From: Pogonophryne albipinna
Taxonomy: Eukaryota; Chordata; Actinopteri; Perciformes; Artedidraconidae
Assembly (NCBI GenBank): GCA_028583405.1
Contig: CM053252.1
Span: forward strand, 30,695,562 to 30,759,561
Reading direction: 5' to 3'
Length of the DNA: 64,000 nucleotides
The translations under genes were made by a program, and so were the position numbers. This document shows positions 28,229 through 58,788 of this stretch, piece after piece. The notes beneath the pieces are model-generated. The model was given only the letters and a program-made list of their open reading frames with translations, made no database searches and was not told the origin of the DNA. Position 1 is the first letter of the stretch, and each line of letters starts with the position of its first letter.

Positions 28229-29010
28229 AATTAGTCATTCGAGACAAAAATGTCCACTGCAAAATGCTTTGATAAAAACATTATATTAAAAGGTTTTTTT
28301 CACAACTTTTTTGGGTTCAATCTTTAAAGCAACTTCCGCCCTAATAGAAAATACCAAAAATGTAATCATTTTCAGGATTTTAACCCTTTAAATGCCATTT
28401 TAAATACATGAAACCGCTGTTTTTTTTCATGATGAAAACAGAGAAAATTAGTTATTTTCCAAAAAATACATATCTGGGGACTGGCTCTTGTTTTTTATAA
28501 CAGTCTTGGATATGTCAAAGATTAGCAACAACATTGATTTTGGTTGATTATTAGTTTTTGCACAAAATCAGATTGAACAAAAAAGTTACAAATTAGTCAT
28601 TCGGGACAAAAATGTCCACTTCCAAAAACTGCTCTAAAATGACAACAGATTAATCTTTTTTTAAACTTTTTGGGGTTAACTCTTTCAATCAACTTCAGTC
28701 CTGATCAAAAACACCAAATGTTAACTTATTTTCAGGATTTTAACCCTTTAACTGCCAGTTTGAAAACATGAATTTGCGTTTTCTATGAAAAACATGCACA
28801 AAAAAGCAGTTATTTTCCATATAATGAATGTTGGGGGGGTCGGCTTTTTTTTTTTATCACAGTCTTGGATATGCCAAAGATTAGCAACAACATTGATTTT
28901 CGTGGATTATTAGTTTTTGCACAGAATCAGATTAAACAAAAAAGTCACACATTGGCCACTCGCGGACAAAAATGTCCCATCCACTCCCATTATAACCACA
29001 TCTTTTGATC
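28229..29010. repeat. Tandem repeat of about 360 bp, just over two units
   Basis: Units start at 28231, 28593 and 28952 with TTAGTCATTCGAGACAAAAA-like sequence. Each contains GACAAAAATGTCC, TTTCAGGATTTTAACCCTTTAA and a long TTATTAGTTTTTGCACA stretch. Units are diverged. The interior is AT-rich with no ORF. Confidence 0.8.
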
Positions 29011-30115
29011 TCTCCGCCATACCGGTATAAAATCATGCATTTTGTATTGTCAGGGTTTTATATTGGAGGAAAATAGTTCAATTTGTCCTTTTTACTGTAT
29101 ATCACCAGATGTGACATTTTACCATTGAATTACATGCTTGTCATTTCTTGGTTTCTTTGCCTGTTGTATAATGGGGCCCTGACAGCCATTGGAATACATG
29201 TATGCAACTAATATGATGTAGGTGTGTTGGTATGGATGTGGAAGAGTGGTATCAGCTGAGAAATGTGTGTGTGTGTGTCTGGATGTACAGTACAATATAC
29301 AGTAGATTTGGTTTACAGCAAGTCGCAGTTTTCACCTCATATCTTTCTTTCTCTCTCTCTCTTTCTCTCACTCCCTCGTTCCCAAACGCATACACACTCT
29401 TACATATTAAACCTCCTTATACCTTGTATGTTTGTGAGTGATTGTGTGTGAGAATGAGACAGGAGTAAGTGTGCTCTCATGGCGTTTTGTTTTTCATTTG
29501 TGCTGTTTCATGTGTCTTTGAGGTAAACAGATGTATGATCTTGACCCAGCTTGACCTCGATGTTTGCTATTTAAACTTTTCACTAGTCAAACCGACACAA
29601 CAAAAAATCGCCACTTGCATGATAAATCTATGAAAGTTATCTGGTTAAGCCATCCTTAAAAAATTGTTACACGTGGTTAAACGTTGCTAGCTAACACATA
29701 GCCAAATACAAAGACAGATGGTAAATTAGTTGTTTATCTTGACACGACACTAAATGGATAAACATTTAAATATAGTTTAAAACAAAAAAAGGAACCATTT
29801 CAAATCCTTACCTTATTTAAAAGTGTTTTTGGGTCAGACACTCTCACAGACAGTGGGTAGCGGTGTAATGGCGGCTGCAGCAAATCTTGAAGTCACCTTG
29901 CTTTGTACGTCACGTGGTCATGTGACATGCTTTGAAGTGAAAATAACGATTTAGGTTGAATATTGTTTTTAAGTTATTTCAGGGGGGGGGGGGGTGTTTT
30001 GCTTCTGGGCAAACGAAAAAAATCATGTCAAAAACGGAAACCATGATTCTTAATTAGACCAATTTAAAAATGTACTTTGATTAAATGACACAGTCGTTGC
30101 ACTTTTTTCAGTGTA

Positions 30116-30408
30116 TTTCAGTAGTGTGTGTGCAAGGCCAGATGTTTTCAGTAGTGTGTGTGTGCGAGGTTAGTTTGAATGTTGGCCACGGCCCCTCATA
30201 CTAAGCACTACATCGAGATTAAGATTAAACAGACTTCTTTCACTTGGGAATACACATATACCTATGGAGATAGCCAGATGTGCGTAAATTACTGTTCATG
30301 GTCATTTGAAAACAAATGCTTGTGTCGGACACACACATACACCGAACACACACACACAGAATGGAGCTGAGTAGAGCATAAACACACACACACACATCAT
30401 GTGCCCTG
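30116..30408. other. Rest of minisatellite and short intergenic DNA
   Basis: Continues the minisatellite unit broken at 24999, then short CA-rich patches (30330-30396). Nothing coding. Confidence 0.5.
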
Positions 30409-31512
30409 GTGACCGGAGATTTCCTTCATAAAACGAGTAATAGGGGGAATCTAATCTGCGGATGGCTTGAACAGTCCGCAGGCATTACAGGCTCTGCCCT
30501 TGCATGGTTCAGGTCTTATTTGACGGACCGTAGCTTCTCAGTGCAGTTAGGTGCCTTCTCCTCTGCCAAAGCCCCTCTTACCTGTGGGATTCCCCAAGGC
30601 TCGATTCTGGGCCCCATCCTTTTTCTATTGTATATACTGCCCCTACGTTCAATTCTCACAAAACATAATATCCCCTTCCATTGTTACGCTGATGATGTAC
30701 AGATCTATCTGCCTCTCAATCAAAATGCCAACTCACTACAGCAGTTGAAGGACTGCTTAACAGAGATTAAATCCTGGCTGAGCCAAAACTTCCTCACCCT
30801 CAATGAGAGCAAGACCGAGGTCATCTTTTTTGGACCCCAACCAACAGTCTCCCCGGTTGATATTCTGGGCTCCCTCAATAAAAATATCCTCCCCTCTGTC
30901 ATGAACCTTGGAGTGACCTTCAACAGCGCCTTTAAATTTGATAAGCAGGTTAGCACTGTAGTCAAGACCTGCTTTTTCAAAATACGACTATTGGCTAAGA
31001 CCAAGTCGTTTTTATCTTTTAAAGACCTAGAAAGGGTTATTAACGCCTTTGTTACCTCGAGACTGGATTACTGCAATGCTCTGTATGTGGGTATGGATCA
31101 GGCCTCAATTAGACGCCTCCAGCTAGTTCAGAATGCAGCTGCACGTCTTCTCACTGGCCATAAAAAGCGTGACTATATCACCCCAATTCTGGCTTCATTG
31201 CACTGGCTTCCAGTTCGGTTCAGAATAGATTTTAAACTCCTTTTATTTGTTTTTAAAGCCCTAAATGGGCTGGCTCCTGCCTATATAGCCGAACTCCTCC
31301 ATCGCTACACCCCAGGCAGAGCCTTAAGGTCGGCTGATCAGCTGCTGTTGATAGTGCCTAAGACCAGGCTTAAAACCCGAGGGCATCGAGCTTTCGCAGC
31401 AGCTGGCCCTAGGCTCTGGAATACTTTGCCCCTCCATGTGAGGTCGGCCCAGACCCTGGGGGTTTTTAAATCAACACTTAAAACTCACTTTTTCTCTCTG
31501 GCTTTTGTTTAA
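30409..31512 (+). CDS. LINE reverse transcriptase C-terminal fragment, 367 residues
   Basis: Starts inside RT. Motifs CGIPQGSILGPILFLLYILPL and the catalytic HCYADDVQIYLP are present, followed by LTLNESKTEVIFFG, RLDYCNALYVG, ITPILASLHWLPVRFRIDFK and a C-terminal AFAAAGPRLWNTLP...FKSTLKTHFF, all typical of L2/Rex-type elements. The remaining frame has no stops. Endonuclease and the first RT motifs are missing. Confidence 0.88.
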   Translation: MTGDFLHKTSNRGNLICGWLEQSAGITGSALAWFRSYLTDRSFSVQLGAFSSAKAPLTCGIPQGSILGPILFLLYILPLRSILTKHNIPFHCYADDVQIYLPLNQNANSLQQLKDCLTEIKSWLSQNFLTLNESKTEVIFFGPQPTVSPVDILGSLNKNILPSVMNLGVTFNSAFKFDKQVSTVVKTCFFKIRLLAKTKSFLSFKDLERVINAFVTSRLDYCNALYVGMDQASIRRLQLVQNAAARLLTGHKKRDYITPILASLHWLPVRFRIDFKLLLFVFKALNGLAPAYIAELLHRYTPGRALRSADQLLLIVPKTRLKTRGHRAFAAAGPRLWNTLPLHVRSAQTLGVFKSTLKTHFFSLAFV

Positions 31513-32486
31513 TTATTTATTTATTCATTTATTTATTTAGTTCTTTATTTATTCATTTAGTTCTTTATTTTAATATTTATAACATAACATAGGATTTCAT
31601 AAAGTATTTTTAAAATAGTTTATACATTATTCGAATATAGGAATAGTAGATAGGATTACTTAAAATATAGTACCTTATATTTCATATTTTTTCTTGCGGT
31701 TTATTCTTAAAAACCCTTACCCTTACCCACCCCCCATTTTCCCTCTGCTGGTCTATGGCCTTGTAGAGGGAAACGGGGTACAGAGTCGCTTAGATAAGCG
31801 GGGGAGTGCATCTGACGAAGAGATAGGTTGTTGTGCTCCCTATCTCTGTTTCTTATCCTATATCTAATAGAACTGCTCGGGTCTTGATAGATTGAGTGGG
31901 GAAGTTCATGAGCTCTTTCTAGAGGGTTATCAAGAATAACTTTTATCCAATGACCTTTTCCCTCTCTGTCTGTGTATTCCCCCTGTTCCGATTAACCCAG
32001 CCAAATCTTTTTTCTTGTTTTGTATCTATATCTACGCCGGGATCCGGAGTTGAGGCTGATCCTCTTGCTGTAGTCCTGTGTCTTGGATCCTCTATCCTGA
32101 GTTCTGGATTAAGTCGTGGACTTCGGGTCGTGGCTGAACCTGTCTCTGCGGTCCTGCCTTGGGTCTCGTCATGCTGCTTCCCTGATGGCTTCCACAGGAT
32201 TGTAGCTGACATCCTCGTGGATTCATCTTCTTATTACAGACACATGCATTTCCTAACATTCGGTCTATATGCTGTAAAATGTATTATCTCTTCGATTTAC
32301 ACACAGCATCTATTGCACGTCTGTCCGTCCTGGGAGAGGGATCCCTCCTCTGTTGCTCTCCCTGAGGTTTTTCCCATTTTTTTCCCTTAAACTGTTGGTT
32401 TTCTCTGGAAGTTTTTCCAGCACTTTGGCTCGACCAAAAATCGTTTATAGATGTGCTATATAAATAAAACTTGATTTGATTTGAAT
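30409..32486 (+). mobile_element. 5'-truncated L2/Rex-like LINE with long 3' UTR
   Basis: Plus-strand element: RT C-terminal half, then an AT-rich 3' region with TTTA repeats (31513-31570), ending in AAATAAAACTTGATTTGATTTGA at about 32480. The 3' region from about 32100 is repeated at 49990-50533. The 5' boundary is approximate. Confidence 0.85.
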
Positions 32487-32514
32487 AATGGGGCAGTTAG
32501 ATGTGTGGAGAGGT

Positions 32515-32541
32515 GTATGTATGTATGTATGTATGTATGTA

Positions 32542-32620
<79 letters not shown>
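32515..32620. repeat. ATGT and GT microsatellite
   Basis: A run of GTAT/ATGT tetranucleotides passes into pure GT. Confidence 0.95.
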
Positions 32621-32622
<2 letters not shown>

Positions 32623-32667
32623 TAGCAGCCTCGATCTCTATTCAGTTGTTCTCATGAACAATGGTGC

Positions 32668-34021
32668 TTAACCTGTTTAGCCCGGGGGCAGGGGCTCCCG
32701 CAACATCTTGCAAGAAATAGCATCTGAGGGCTTCTTAACATTTAACAAACTATGAATGTGTCCTACCCACTTAACGGGTAGAAACTCAGCTACCTGACGA
32801 TATGAACCATTTTTACCGAAACAAAACACAAGTCTAACGCCGAGCCTCTGATTTAGCAATAAGCGAAAGAGTGCTAATGTTACGCCCCTGATAAAAGGGA
32901 AGAATTTTGACAAGAGTCAAAGATAGGTTTCATTCTCCGATACTTTACTCGAGTGAGGAAAGTGCCGCGAAACCCCCCAGATATGTGGGCGGAGACAAGA
33001 GCAATCGATCTCCGTCTCCCAGATCAAGGCCATCTAGTCGATCACAGTTTAACAGATCACACGTCTCCAAAACGAACACAAACAAGCGCAGACAGAATAC
33101 CTTCTCATCCTTTCCAAACATCCTACAATTAAACTGCATTAACAAAGGTCAAAGGTAACAGTTAAAATACTGTCAATGTTACGAAAACAATCTAACACTA
33201 ACGCACTTAGCACATAAAAGCAGCGAAAGCCAGCAAAGACAACACACAGCTTCACTTTACGTAGCCAAAACGGCAAATACTTCTTACCTTTGCTGTTTTC
33301 TGATCAAAAGTTGTGTTCAAGGGAATTAAAACGCATATAAACGCTGCTGAAGGTTAATCCAATGTCTCTGTGTCACTTTGAAATGATTACTGATAATCCA
33401 TCAGAATATTTATGTCAATAACCGGAGTTTTCATATATAGCTGCTACTGTATGAGAGCTACGAGAGTCTATGACAGCTTCCGGTTTTGGGCATGCTGGCT
33501 GCGCATCACTCTCATTCACCAATGGCAATGTTTAGATGGATTTAGGGACTCCCTCTCGATTCTATTGGCTCTATCGGTTAAAAATTGGTGTCAATCATCA
33601 AAATCAACCGATGGGTTCCAGATATATGGCATAAATGATCCCAGAGGTGGGGTTTCTTTTCTAAACCTCTCTAAAAAGCTAAAAGTTCACTTGTTTTGCA
33701 TCAATCTTAATACAAGGTGCTTATTATATGTTATAGTTTGGATTCCTATAGCTTTTTGTCTATACTATCCCATCATTCAAGGGTGGTTTTCACTATATTT
33801 ACATGTTTTTACTATGTTCAATCTGAATTTACTTTAAAATAAAAACATCTATATTGATTCTGACTTTTCTACATCCAACTCACAGGTGTATCATTGCTTT
33901 GAGAAAAAAGATTATTAATTTACCCCTTTTAGAAGTGAAGATAATAGTCATTTGTTCTAGGCATGTCATTTTCTAGCCTGAAACCTGAAAAACAGGCTCA
34001 GGACTTACTGTAACAGGTTAA
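32668..34021. mobile_element. TTAA-flanked element, piggyBac-like candidate
   Basis: TTAA at 32668-32671 and 34018-34021 brackets 1346 bp with inverted ends CCTGTT / AACAGG. TTAA targets are typical of piggyBac-type transposons. No transposase ORF; the terminal repeats are short, so this is tentative. Confidence 0.4.
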
Positions 34022-34684
34022 ACAAATAGCTCTACACCCCTAGCCGAAATGTCCCTAAAATGAAGTCCGAGTTTGAAATATATCTCAAATAATGTATGCA
34101 CTGCCTTTCCCCACATAAACATAACAGTCTACGATGAAACGGTTCTCTCCTGTGCGCTCCACTTCCTACTTGGCACACCGGTAACTTTCTCATGTGAACG
34201 AGAAAGTATCTTGTGCGAACGAGAAAATATTGTGCGCACAAGATACTTTTTTTTTCCATTAACCTTTAAGGGCTCCGTACTTATGCCTGTTCATGCGGGA
34301 GATTATATCGGCAGATTGTAAACTAAACACTGCCTTGATTAAATGCCATATCATGTTCAAAACCACATCAAGGATTATTTCTGAAACAGTATGGAGCTCA
34401 AATGCTTTTTCTCTTGCCACCACAAGGTGAGTTCCTTTTTTTATTTCCTGCTTCTTTACACATACTCTCTCCAGTAGCCTACAGCTTAGCTCTGAGTGTT
34501 AGCGATGCTTGCTAATATAAACAAAGACCATATTACGTCCCACATTTCCGATATTACGTCATATCGGCAGAAAATCTGGATCAGCTATGTTGTACACCCA
34601 TTTTTAGAGATTTGCGCACGGAGGAAAAGAGAGAGGGTTGTATTTTCTGACACATTGTGAGTTTTCTGACACACCGGGGACACA
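34022..34684. other. Intergenic DNA, nothing recognised
   Basis: No gene or named repeat. Short local repeats (GTGAACGAGAAA / GCGAACGAGAAA around 34195-34225) are the only visible structure. Confidence 0.4.
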
Positions 34685-34692
34685 TATTTATG

Positions 34693-35184
34693 CAGGGTTC
34701 GAGTTATGTGGGAGCCAATGGGAGCTGAGCTCCCATAAGGAGGGGTCTGAGCTCCTATGAAAGCAGTGAAATCATACATCTGTGGGGGTCGCTAATACAT
34801 TACCAACAACCATTATTTTAATCACAAATGATGCATGTGTCAATGTTAACGAGGTAAATAGGCTAAAACAAAAACATGTTTTCCAAAAGAGCTACACATC
34901 GTATTCTCTCTTGAATGACAATATGCCTGCGCTTCTTCCCAAGGTATGCAATAAATTATTGCGCAATCTATGCCTGTGAACGTGCTGCGCAAGCCGAGAT
35001 GTGTTATGTGGTGTGCGTAGTTGAAACTTTTCATATTTAAGTTTGTAGCAAGGCTGCTGCTGCTGTGTGTGTGTGTACGTGCGTGTGTGTGTGAGTGTGT
35101 GCGTGCGTGCGTGCGTGCGTGCGCGCGCGCGCTTGCGTTAGTTTTAAAGACCCCCATAAAGCTCAGATTATAACTCGAACCCTG
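34693..35184. mobile_element. hAT-like MITE, 492 bp
   Basis: Perfect 15-bp ends CAGGGTTCGAGTTAT / ATAACTCGAACCCTG and an 8-bp target duplication TATTTATG (34685-34692, 35185-35192). Same family as 27433-27804. It contains a GT/GCGT microsatellite at about 35060-35132. Confidence 0.88.
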
Positions 35185-35272
35185 TATTTATGTATAGAAG
35201 ACATCAAGAAGTGCATTTTGCATGATAGGTCCCCCTTAAGACTACAGGAGAACAGAGAAACATTGTGTTAAC

Positions 35273-36499
35273 CAGTGGCGGCTGGCCCATAGGGGTGCTA
35301 GGGCAAAGCAGCTGTTGACACCGCCAACAACTAGGGGGCAGCAGAAGGACCAGAGTGAGTGATTGACGTTTGAATGAGAGATAGTTAGACGGAGATGGAG
35401 GGTGTTACTCAATCTCGAGTAAAGCTGCTCCAGAGCCACTATTTCAAGCATACTACGCCATCGAGTGCCGCCGAAGTACTGTTCCAATGTCCAGCATACT
35501 TGGAATTCTACCGAGCCCGGCGTACTTCGTTTGGAAAATGTCGAGGCTGCACACATGTAGAATGTGAACATGTGTCTGAAGCAAGACGCTCGGAAGACAT
35601 GTGCTACCAAGCAAGCGTACTCCAGATTGAGAAACACCCGGAGTGTGAATATAGCACCCATAAGGTTGAGGTTGTCTACCTGCACATGCATGTTTATACC
35701 ACAAGGGGGCAGATCACCTGATGGTTCATCATTGTTTTATGCTGGAGATGAACAGAAGAAGTGTATCCGTGTGTTGTGCTTGGAGATCGTTTGAGATGCT
35801 GACATCTTGCACATGTGCCTTGTAGAAGTTAATAAATGAACGTTTTCTACACCTATAATACCCTTGCGGTCTGAGTGGTGTAACATAAACAAAACTAGAT
35901 ATGGAGAAGGAAAATGATGTTTAATCACTTAAAGAAACACCCTTTGAGAGGAGGACACTGGAGGGAAAGCTGAGAGTAAAAGAGCTCAGACCTGATCAGC
36001 CTGACATAGGCAGGAGTTAAGGACAGAGGAAGGCAGTATCCTGCTCTTTTTCAAGGAGCTGGTTTAGCAAGAAGGCTTGGCTAACTACCTGTAGCAACAC
36101 CAGTGCTATATTTTTGCTTCCCCTGCTTCCCTTTTCAAACGTCAGGATCAGACCAGTCTATGGACCAGACCCAGCATGGATCCAGACAGATGTGAGTGAC
36201 ATAAAGCACATATCAGAAAAAACTAAAAAGCATGAACAAACTACAGTCCACATGGATGATGCTATGCGACTAGCCATGTTTAGGAAAGTAAACACAGCTG
36301 TCCAATGAGGGCTACAGGATAGGGATCAGTAAGCATAATAAGGAGGTTGACAAAAACAGGCACTAAAATAATAGACTGTATCAAGTGTGCCTTTGAGCTA
36401 GCCCTGCGTTGTAATATGACATATGTTTTGAGTTTGTGTATAAGTTTGCTTACATTTTGGTAGAGCCCCCCCTGGAGAAAAATGCACCAGCCGCCACTG
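35273..36499. mobile_element. hAT-like nonautonomous element, 1.2 kb
   Basis: Ends CAGTGGCGGCTGG / CCAGCCGCCACTG, with flanking 8-mers GTGTTAAC (35265-35272) and GTGGTAAC (36500-36507), a target duplication with one mismatch. No convincing transposase. Older than the elements with perfect duplications. Confidence 0.8.
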
Positions 36500-36507
36500 G
36501 TGGTAAC

Positions 36508-37310
36508 TCTGATGCTAAGGTCCTGTCAGTAATAAACAAGCAAGTCCAAACCTCTGTTTTGACCATGACACTGAAGGTCCTGACGTCAGTTATTGGGGTG
36601 TTAAAGTGAATATAATTCTGGCCAACAGGTACATTAGGAGGATTTTAACAATCATGAAAAATGAACAAACTGAATATGACTATTACCTCCCATAGGCTTT
36701 GATACAATAAACTTTACTCCACTTAAAGATATCTGTTCTGGACGCAGTCCTGTTGTCCAACAGATTATTAAAAAAAGTATATACTTCATATTAAAGGATA
36801 AAAGACAATAACATTAACACATGGCTTCCATCATTAATTACTTCATGAATGTAGAGAAAAGTTGGACTACAACACATTGAGGTACACTTTTAGCACTTTT
36901 AGCATTCAGTTTGTTTTTATTTATATTCAACAATCATTAGTCACCAGTCACATAACTCAGTATAGTCTGAGTTATGTTATCCAAAGCTTCCTCCTAGGGT
37001 TGTATACAAATGTCCACACCAAGCTGACCTGCACAAATTCTACACTGTGATATGATACATGTAAAGCAGAAGGAGGAAACAGTGGAAGACCAGTTTTAAT
37101 GTTTTAATGAATAGTTTTTCCAAAAAGCACACATTTCCGATATGTGCTGTAGTTTAACAGCTGTTAGACATTGCAGCAGTAAACTAAGCTAATTAACAAA
37201 GTGAACTGGTGTGAAAGTACATAAAATGTATCTTTGATAACAAAAAGTATTTGTATATCGTACTGGAATCCTTGAAGGCCCGAGGATCAGACTTCACTCT
37301 TTAAGCTGCA
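36508..37310. other. 3' flank of A2M copy B
   Basis: No gene. Contains the 3' UTR of the A2M gene on the minus strand and AT-rich flank. A possible AATAAA (plus strand TTTATT near 36915) is far from the stop and not convincing. Confidence 0.4.
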
Positions 37311-55754
<18,444 letters not shown>

Positions 55755-55800
55755 GACTGACTGCAATGATCCTGAGTCAGCATCTGTTAAATATTGAAAT
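55755..55800 (-). promoter_or_regulatory. Putative core promoter of A2M copy B (TATA-like box, AP-1-like site)
   Basis: Just upstream of the start codon on the minus strand are ATATTTAAC (55787-55795), resembling a TATA box, and TGACTCA (55773-55779), a perfect AP-1 consensus. The same arrangement is in copy A at 5597-5605 and 5584-5590. The implied 5' UTR would be very short, so the true start site may differ. No transcript evidence is available here. Confidence 0.3.
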
Positions 55801-55857
55801 TGCCCACCCACACACACCTCCCCTCCCACAAACACACACACACACACCTCCCCTCCC

Positions 55858-56822
55858 AAACACACACATATATCATGCAACCCTTTTATTTGATTTTCCA
55901 GACATCCTATAAATCAATCATTTCTAGACTTCATGTTGTTCTACATAGCGTGTAAGTCTGTCTGCAATTTCATGATCTGCCAATATTAGAACTTAAATAT
56001 AAAAATCAAGTTGTTGAATAGATTATGAAATGTTCTATAAAATCGAAGTTATTTCAACCAGTTACAATGCGGACTCTAAATGCATACACTGCTTTATTCA
56101 GTAAGTAGAAAACCAGAACATTATAAGCTTTACAAATATCTTAGCATTATAAAGCTAAGATTTTAAAGATGTTCCTATTGTTTCACTTTATATGTCATTT
56201 GAGGATATTAGGCACACTTTATGTATCCAGGAGGATACGAGGACACTATGGCTGCTAATTTACTATTTCCGAAAATGAATCGGTCCTAAATTGCTACAGT
56301 AGTTGAGTTCTGCAACATTGCCCTTTGCCCAGCGTGGGCTGTTTGGTTTTGCAAACAGATTTCAAACTGATTACCAGGGCCAAAGTGGACCATTTTCCAG
56401 TAAGTAAACATTTGTGAACTGATGACACTTAGTACTGTTCATAAGTTACAACACAAAACTGCTATTGTTCAAATGTAAAGCGTATCTAATTGGTTGATTG
56501 TTGTAATTGTTTCTTATTTACAACCATTTCTTATTGTTATAATTTTCCTCTACATGATCTTCAATGCTGTTCAAGTAAAAAGGTTGCATGTTGTGAATTA
56601 AACTAAAGAGCTGGAGCTGCCCAGGATTGCAGTGAGGTAAGTTGATGGGATTTAATGTGAAAAGTTTATATTCTACCAGTTAACCTCAGGCCGTAGGTCA
56701 CAAAAGGTTTGTTTGATCAGCTCTTGCCACACTCAGGTGGAGAGAGAGTCTGAACCTTGACTGTTTGATCAATTACTATAGAGGTTTGCTGGAAAAGGCT
56801 TGCTGAAACACTGACTCAACAG
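55858..56822. other. Upstream DNA of copy B, matches 5749-6549 and 9559-9717
   Basis: Same sequence as the copy A upstream region but without the LINE; the empty junction is near 56654. No gene found. Confidence 0.6.
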
Positions 56823-57748
56823 TAGGGATGGGTACCGAGCCCCGGTATTAAACGGGCCCCGGGGCTGAATTATTAAAGACCGTGGTACCGTTAAGCTCCG
56901 ACGTTATCGGTCTTTTTATCGGTACTGAAGACATGTCAAAAATATATGTATATGTATTATTGCTACACAAACATTATATTGCAGTTTTAGTGTTGCCAAC
57001 TCCGTTTCTAATATGCAAAAAGCGTGCAAAATGCGTCTTTTTAGTATTTTCGATCTTTCCAATCCAGACGAGAGATCTCTCTCTCTCCCCCGCCTGCTTG
57101 CGAGGGGCGGGGCAGTTTACTCACACGCAGCTGCTACATGCAGCAACACACACACACACACGGTGGAGATGGCGGAGAGAACGCGCTCCGAGGTGTGGTT
57201 AAACTTTACCCGTCTCAATGTGGACAATGCTCGTTACCAAAAGTGCAATAAGAGTTTAGCATGTAAGGGCGGTAACACGAGCAATTTGTCTAAACATTTA
57301 GCAAAAGTGCTCCACATTCAGACGGAGAAATGCACCGTTTGACTGTCTTTCTAGTAGCTCTGTAGCCCCATCCACGAGTAACGCTTCCACGTCAGGTGTT
57401 ATGTATGCTAGCAGCAACACACAGAGTTAACTACATTATACAAACATGGGTTAATGATTAGAGGTAAAAGAGTTATTTATTTTGTTAAAGTTTCAGCTAT
57501 TCTGTTTACAGTTCTGTCATCATTATTTAATACAATTTGTTAAAGCATTTTTGTTTCTTTTGATGTGAAATATTATGTATTTAATTTAAATTAAAAGCAA
57601 TGTTAGTTTTGTTCACAATTTGTTTAGTTAGTTTACCTTATTTTTTCTCTCCAAAAGAACCAATAAGAGTACCGCTAAAAGACCGGACCGATAAGCGGTA
57701 TCGATAAAAGTAGTAGTACCGTTAAAACCTTAACGATACCCATCCCTA
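56823..57748 (+). mobile_element. hAT element with BED-finger remnant (copy B)
   Basis: Equivalent of 9718-10638, with the same ends and the CTCAACAG duplication (56815-56822, 57749-57756). The BED-finger ORF remnant is at 57169-57342. Confidence 0.88.
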
Positions 57749-57756
57749 CTCAACAG

Positions 57757-58780
57757 TCAAGCCAATGAACTAAAATCACTCTCTAGCCGAAGTCCCTGAC
57801 CAATGTTAACCATCAATTCATATTTAGTATTAATTGTTAAATCTGTAGCAATTCATACTACATTAGTTTGTGCCCCGTGTGAGGCCCAAACAAACCATAC
57901 ATTTTTATACAAACAAACTCTTGATCAAGTAATAATTCAAATGTCAATATGTGTATTTCAGTTGCTAATTAAAAGCACTGACTGTTCTGTATCCTGGTAT
58001 GTGGCATATTGTTAAATAAGTTGCAAGTTGGTGTTCCCAGTCAAATGGCTTTTAAATCATATTTAAAAACATTACAACATTAGTTATATTTTTCATTAGT
58101 TTTACCAAAATAACTTGATTTAATTGTATTAAAAATAACATTTCCAAAGAAATAAATCCTTCGAATCTGCCTATTCAATATCTGTTTGAATGTGAAGGGT
58201 TAAATGAAAGAAGCTCGTCTCTGCGAGTAACTGTGAAGACAGGAGTTGATTGGTGGTCCTGCTGTAAATTCACAGAGGGCACGCTATAGTAACTGAAGGA
58301 GAGAGTAATGTCAAATGACAGTACAATTGACCAATCATATCTTCCCTCTAAATGGGTGGGTTTTTATTATCGCAGACTTTATGACGAGTTCCGCTGTGAA
58401 GAGGGCCTAGGTATAAAAGTCACGGCTCGCCACTGTATTTAACCGCCTTTCAAACTGTAAACAATTAATCAGACTCCTGCTCTACATGAAAAACTGCAGT
58501 AAATATACAAAGAATACACACTAATCATGAACGTGATGTAATTAACATTTATTGAAAAAACAAAATCGAATCAAAACAGAGAACAAATTCAAAGACCATC
58601 AGAACATCAACGAGAATAATCGTCTGTGTGTTTGTGTATGTATGTGTGTCTGGCAGGTGTGGTTCATGTAGGGGGATGGGCACATAAGAGCGGGAAACAT
58701 CACCTCCCGGACTCTGCATCCCAAACACTTTGTGTAGGCCCGTTGTTTGTGTGTAGAGTCAACAGACCTATAGTATGTAT
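57757..58780. other. Intergenic DNA with truncated MITE (copy B)
   Basis: Equivalent of 10647-13344 without the hAT insertion at 11793-13229 and without about 230 bp near 10914-11140. The MITE right half spans about 58026-58435, ending ACGGCTCGCCACTG. Confidence 0.6.
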
Positions 58781-58788
58781 GCTTGGAT

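Larger units (their letters stand above)
25000..30113. mobile_element. CACTA/EnSpm-like element II (5.1 kb)
   Basis: Ends CACTGAAAAAA / TTTTTTCAGTG with a 2-bp TA duplication (24998-24999, 30114-30115). The neighbouring unbroken minisatellite unit at 24775-24830 shows the exact empty site. Subterminal AAGTTG/TAAGTT motifs lie near the left end. The interior holds decayed PB1-like exons, a 418-bp fold-back, a hAT MITE and a 360-bp tandem repeat. No transposase was recognised. Confidence 0.7.

Noticed and set aside
31950..32390. 146-codon plus-strand ORF downstream of the LINE RT
   Set aside because: It lies in the LINE 3' untranslated region, which recurs without this frame being kept at 49990-50533.
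35242..35721. ORFs of 108 and 149 codons on opposite strands in the hAT element at 35273-36499
   Set aside because: No BED finger, hAT dimerisation motif or other recognisable domain; composition looks like chance open frames.
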